Shown here piece after piece: positions 60,704 through 64,000 of a stretch of DNA of 64,000 nucleotides. The position numbers were made by a program, and so were the translations under genes. Positions within the stretch are counted from its first letter, which is position 1; the number at the start of each line of letters is the position of its first letter. Origin of the DNA: Isoptericola cucumis (GTDB lineage Bacteria; Actinomycetota; Actinomycetes; Actinomycetales; Cellulomonadaceae); the NCBI RefSeq assembly GCF_014635665.1, contig NZ_BMDG01000002.1, positions 372,001 to 436,000 on the forward strand, given 5' to 3'. Under the pieces are notes generated by a model that was not told the DNA's origin, searched no databases, and saw only the letters and a program-made list of their open reading frames with translations.

Positions 60704-63166
60704 ATGACCACACCAGATGCCCGCCCCCACGCCCGCCGCACCGCGGCGCCCGGGCGTTCCCGTGCCCGCGGGGCCGCCGGGGCCGTCGCCGCCACCACCG
60801 CCGTCCTCGTCGCCGCGGCCGGCCTCGTGGCGGCCTCCGGCGCCCAGGCCGCCGACGCCGAGCAGGCGGCTCCACCGCCCGCCGTGTTCCCCACGCCGCA
60901 GCAGATGAGCACCCACCCCGACGGCGTCGACCTGTCCGGGCGGGTCACGCTCGTCGTCGGCCCGGGCACGGACGGCTCCGCCGTCGCCGCGACCCGCGAG
61001 GTGCTCGCCTCGGCCGGCGCGAAGGTGCAGGTCAGCGTGGTGGAGGGCGGCGACGCGGCCGCGCAGGACGGCGTCGGCGGCAAGCGCGTCTACCTCGGCA
61101 CCGCGACGGACAACCCCGCGCTCGCCGGCGTGCGGGACCGGCTCGGCGTCGAGCCGGCCACCGAACTCCCGGCCGACGGCTACGTGCTGGCGACCGGCCG
61201 CGACCGCGGCCCCGTCCTCGTGCTCGAGGGCCGCGACGACACGGGCGCGTTCTACGCCGCCCAGACGCTCCGCCAGGTCGTGGGCGACGACGGCGAGGTG
61301 CCCGGCCTCGAGGTGCACGACTGGCCGCTGATGGAGATCCGCGGGGCGATCGAGGGCTTCTACGGGATCCCCTGGTCGCACGAGGCCCGGCTGGACCAGC
61401 TCGAGTTCTACGGCGAGCACAAGATGAACGCCTACGTCTACACGCCGAAGGACGACCGCAAGCTGCGGTTCGAGTGGCGCGACCTCTACGAGGGCGAGGA
61501 GCTCGACCGGCTGCGCGAGCTCGTCGAGACGGCGAACCGGAACCACGTGAAGTTCACGTTCGCGCTCTCGCCCGGCAACGACGTCTGCTACTCCTCCCAG
61601 GAGGACTTCGACGCGACCGTCGCCAAGTTCGACCAGCTCCGCGAGCTCGGCGTCACGAGCTTCTACGTCGCCCTCGACGACATCCCGCTCGAGCTGCACT
61701 GCGACGCCGACAAGGAGCGGTTCACCGCGCCGAACTGGGGCTACCTCGCCGACGCGCAGACGCACTACCTCAACCGGATCCAGCGCGAGTACGTCGAGCC
61801 GAACGGGCTGGAGCCGCTGCAGACCGTCCCGACGAACTACGCGGGCAGCGCCGAGGACCCGTACAAGGGCCGGTTCGGCGACGGGCTCGACGACGACGTG
61901 CGGGTGCAGTGGACGGGGGAGGGCGTCTTCTCCGACACCGTCACGAGCGAGTCGGTGCAGCGCGCGTCGCAGACGTATCGCACCGACCACCTGTTCGTCT
62001 GGGACAACTTCCCCGTGAACGACGGGCGCCGGGACCGGCTGTTCCTCAACCCGCTCACCGGCCGGGACACCGACCTGCACGAGCACCTCGCCGGGTTCAC
62101 GTCCAACCCGATGATCCAGCCGTACGCGTCGATGCCCGCGCTCGCCGACTACGGCGACTACACCTGGAACCCGCCCGCCTACGACCCGCAGGCGTCCCAC
62201 GCCCATGCCCTCGACGACCTCGCCGGGCCGGACGCGGGCGTGCGGGCGGCGCTCGAGGTGTTCACCGACCTCAACCAGCTCTGGCCGTACCGGTCGGCGA
62301 CGGTCCAGGCCCCCGCGTTCACCGCGGACGCCGAGGCCTTCTGGGCGGCGTACGAGAGCGGGGACGACGCCGGGCGCGCCGCGCTCACCGAGCGGCTGAC
62401 GGCGATCGAGGCGCTCCCGGAGACCCTCGCCCCGATGGCGGAGCCGGGCTTCTACGCCGACGCGCGCCCGTGGGTCGACGCCGCCTCGCACTGGGCGAGC
62501 GCGATGCTGGCCGAGACGCGGATGCTGGCCGCGCTCGAGGATGGCGACGTCGAGGAGGCGTCCGCGCAGGGGGCGACGGCGCGCGAGCACCTCGAGCTCG
62601 CCGGCCGCCCGACCGTGGACGACCAGGGCTCCGACGGCGTCTACCGCGAGGACCAGATCGTCCCGAGCGTCGGGGACGAGCGGTTCACCGAGTTCTCGGC
62701 CCGCGCGTTCCGCGTGTTCTGCGAGGCCGTCGCCGACGACCCGTCGTGCCCGGTCCCGACCCTGCCCGGCACGGCGAGCTCGACCATGCCCCAGTACCAG
62801 GGCTACGGGCCGGCGAACATGCTCGACGGCGACGACTCGACGCTGTTCTGGTCGTCGCGGGCCCCGGAGGTGGGCGACGAGGTCCGGGTCGACCTCGACG
62901 CGGAGGCCGCCGTCCGGTACGTCGCGGTGCACATGGCCGACAACGACACGCGGGCCGGCGACATGATCTACCACGGCCGCGTCGAGGCGTCGGCCGACGG
63001 CGAGACGTGGACGTCCCTCGGCGAGTTCCACGACACCCCGGTGGTGGAGCTCACGCTGGACGAGCCGGTGCAGGCGCGGCACGTGCGCCTGGTCGTGACG
63101 GACCCGAACCCCGGCTCGCGCTGGGTGAAGGTGCGCGAGCTGGTCGTCTCCGACCGCGCCCGCTGA
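60704..63166 (+). CDS. Secreted GH84 beta-N-acetylglucosaminidase/hyaluronidase-type enzyme with CBM32
   Basis: The 820-aa protein has a signal peptide (about 1-49, ending AASGAQA), a GH84 N-terminal domain (PAVFPTPQQMSTHPDGVDLS, then VLVLEGRDDTGAFYAAQTLR), a barrel starting EIRGAIEGFYGIPWSHEARL, and the catalytic Asp pair in VTSFYVALDDIPLELHCDAD. Also VKFTFALSPGNDVCYSSQED, FVWDNFPVNDG and MIQPYASMPALADYGDYTWN fit the family. The C-terminal ~140 residues form an F5/8 type C (CBM32) domain (MLDGDDSTLFWSSRAPEVGD to KVRELVVSD). It removes GlcNAc from chitin-like, glycoprotein or hyaluronan chains outside the cell. GAGGA precedes the ATG at 60704. Confidence 0.92.
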   Translation: MTTPDARPHARRTAAPGRSRARGAAGAVAATTAVLVAAAGLVAASGAQAADAEQAAPPPAVFPTPQQMSTHPDGVDLSGRVTLVVGPGTDGSAVAATREVLASAGAKVQVSVVEGGDAAAQDGVGGKRVYLGTATDNPALAGVRDRLGVEPATELPADGYVLATGRDRGPVLVLEGRDDTGAFYAAQTLRQVVGDDGEVPGLEVHDWPLMEIRGAIEGFYGIPWSHEARLDQLEFYGEHKMNAYVYTPKDDRKLRFEWRDLYEGEELDRLRELVETANRNHVKFTFALSPGNDVCYSSQEDFDATVAKFDQLRELGVTSFYVALDDIPLELHCDADKERFTAPNWGYLADAQTHYLNRIQREYVEPNGLEPLQTVPTNYAGSAEDPYKGRFGDGLDDDVRVQWTGEGVFSDTVTSESVQRASQTYRTDHLFVWDNFPVNDGRRDRLFLNPLTGRDTDLHEHLAGFTSNPMIQPYASMPALADYGDYTWNPPAYDPQASHAHALDDLAGPDAGVRAALEVFTDLNQLWPYRSATVQAPAFTADAEAFWAAYESGDDAGRAALTERLTAIEALPETLAPMAEPGFYADARPWVDAASHWASAMLAETRMLAALEDGDVEEASAQGATAREHLELAGRPTVDDQGSDGVYREDQIVPSVGDERFTEFSARAFRVFCEAVADDPSCPVPTLPGTASSTMPQYQGYGPANMLDGDDSTLFWSSRAPEVGDEVRVDLDAEAAVRYVAVHMADNDTRAGDMIYHGRVEASADGETWTSLGEFHDTPVVELTLDEPVQARHVRLVVTDPNPGSRWVKVRELVVSDRAR

Positions 63167-63259
63167 CCGCCGTCCGGCCGGCCTCCCGCTGTGCCGGGCC
63201 GCCCGGGCAGCCTGCGCCCCCTCGGGGGCCGTAGGCTGTCCGGGCGAAGGAGGCCCGGA

Positions 63260-64000
63260 GTGGATGTGACCGTGGTGGTCCCCACGTACAACGAGGGGCC
63301 GAACGTCGCGGAGCTGGTCCGCCGGTTGGCGGCGGCTCTCGACGACGACGTGGTGCCCGGCGGCGCCGAGGTGCTCTTCGTCGACGACTCGACGGACGAC
63401 ACCCCGGCGGTGATCGCCGGCGTCGCCGCGCAGGCGCCGCTGCCGGTGCGCACGATCCACCGCGAGCGGCCGACCGGCGGGCTGTCGGGGGCGGTGGTCG
63501 CCGGTCTGGAGGCCGCGGCCGGGGCGCGTGTGGTCGTGATGGACGGCGACCTGCAGCACCCGCCCGAGATGGTCCCCGTGCTGCTGACGACCGCGCACGA
63601 GACCGGCGCGGACGTCGTCGTGGCGTCCCGCTACACGGGCCGCGGGGACGCGGGCGGCCTCGACGGGTGGTGGCGCCGGCTGGTGTCGAAGGCGTCGGGC
63701 CTGCTCGCGCGGTCGATGTTCCCCGTCAAGCTGCGTGACGTCTCCGACCCGATGACGGGCTTCTTCCTGCTGCGCCCCGGTGCCGTGGACGTGGCGGCCC
63801 TGCACCCGCGCGGCTTCAAGATCCTGCTGGAGATCCTGGCCCGGCAGCGCCTGCGCGTCGTGGAGGTGCCGTTCGTCTTCGGCGAGCGGTTCGCCGGGCG
63901 GTCCAAGGCGACCGTCGCCAACGGCATGCGGTACGTGCAGCAGCTGACGTCGCTGCGCTTCGGGCGGATGTCCCCGTTCGCGGTCATCGGGGCCCTCGGC
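63260..64000 (+). CDS. GT2 polyprenol-phosphate mannose/glycosyl synthase, C-terminus beyond window
   Basis: The 247 codons present encode a GT-A glycosyltransferase: VTVVVPTYNEGPNVAELVRR, VLFVDDSTDDTPAVI (nucleotide-binding Asp pair), RPTGGLSGAVVAGLEAAAGA, the metal-binding DXD in VVVMDGDLQHPPEMVPVLL, VVASRYTGRGDAGGL and VSDPMTGFFLLRPGAVDVAA. VPFVFGERFAGRSKATVANG leads into what is usually a GtrA-like membrane domain past the edge. It would supply a lipid-linked sugar, for example mannose for the protein mannosyltransferase at 10.3-12.1 kb; that link is inference. The GTG start has AAGGAGG upstream. Confidence 0.88.
   Translation, partial: MDVTVVVPTYNEGPNVAELVRRLAAALDDDVVPGGAEVLFVDDSTDDTPAVIAGVAAQAPLPVRTIHRERPTGGLSGAVVAGLEAAAGARVVVMDGDLQHPPEMVPVLLTTAHETGADVVVASRYTGRGDAGGLDGWWRRLVSKASGLLARSMFPVKLRDVSDPMTGFFLLRPGAVDVAALHPRGFKILLEILARQRLRVVEVPFVFGERFAGRSKATVANGMRYVQQLTSLRFGRMSPFAVIGALG

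Overview
The window is very GC-rich, with strong third-position G/C bias, frequent GTG starts and dense operons with 1, 4 or 8 bp overlaps. Gene content and order point to an actinobacterium of the order Micrococcales. The secreted glycosidases and a probable fungal-mannan locus suggest a Cellulosimicrobium/Cellulomonas/Promicromonospora-type organism; that placement is inference. The backbone follows the well-known actinobacterial order also seen in Mycobacterium tuberculosis: SAF protein, ruc, 5-FCL, rimJ-like, pmt, rsmI, metG, tatD, rpf, rsmA, ispE, then tetR, glmU and prs.

Layout. 1-6.5 kb: SAF-domain protein (cut by the window edge), an FmdB/Ruc-type chaperone under a CIRCE operator, a penicillin-acylase-family hydrolase, 5-formyl-THF cyclo-ligase, a RimJ-like acetyltransferase and a membrane protein. 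6.5-10.2 kb: tRNA-Ala(CGC), a long palindrome, a lipoprotein and a GH20 hexosaminidase. 10.3-18.6 kb: protein mannosyltransferase, rsmI, VOC protein, WYL regulator, nicotinamidase, sugar dehydrogenase and metG. 18.6-25.9 kb: tatD, three tandem DUF348/G5 cell-wall enzymes (the middle one a true Rpf), rsmA and ispE. 25.9-36 kb: acetyl esterase, then a ROK regulator, sugar ABC importer, GH38 alpha-mannosidase and GH76 alpha-1,6-mannanase, read as an alpha-mannan utilisation locus. 36-40.6 kb: ABC-F ATPase, Lrp regulator, lysine 6-aminotransferase and a small hydrolase. 40.9-48.6 kb: a seven-gene peptide-importer operon ending in a glutamine amidotransferase and a cytosolic serine hydrolase. 48.6-52.1 kb: an MFS gene broken by an in-frame TGA behind its MarR regulator, and a divergent alpha/beta hydrolase/TetR pair. 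52.2-56.7 kb: a formate-dehydrogenase-like molybdoenzyme and fdhD, divergent from a formaldehyde dehydrogenase. 56.8-64 kb: tetR, tRNA-Gln(TTG), glmU, prs, a secreted GH84 protein and a glycosyltransferase cut by the right edge.

How the genes work together. The mannan locus reads as extracellular cleavage (GH76), uptake (lipoprotein plus two permeases) and intracellular trimming (GH38) under one ROK repressor. The fdh cluster would take formaldehyde to formate and CO2. GH20 and GH84 supply hexosaminidase activity. The tatD-rpf-rsmA-ispE block links wall remodelling with housekeeping.

Regulatory architecture is unusually readable. Ten genes have a TANNNT -10 box 6-7 nt upstream of the start codon, implying leaderless mRNAs. 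Further sites are a CIRCE box, MtrA-like direct repeats before two rpf-type genes, and palindromic operators at the ROK, Lrp, MarR and TetR genes. Several very long intergenic palindromes are present, two of which share sequence. I see no prophage, insertion sequence, CRISPR array or rRNA.
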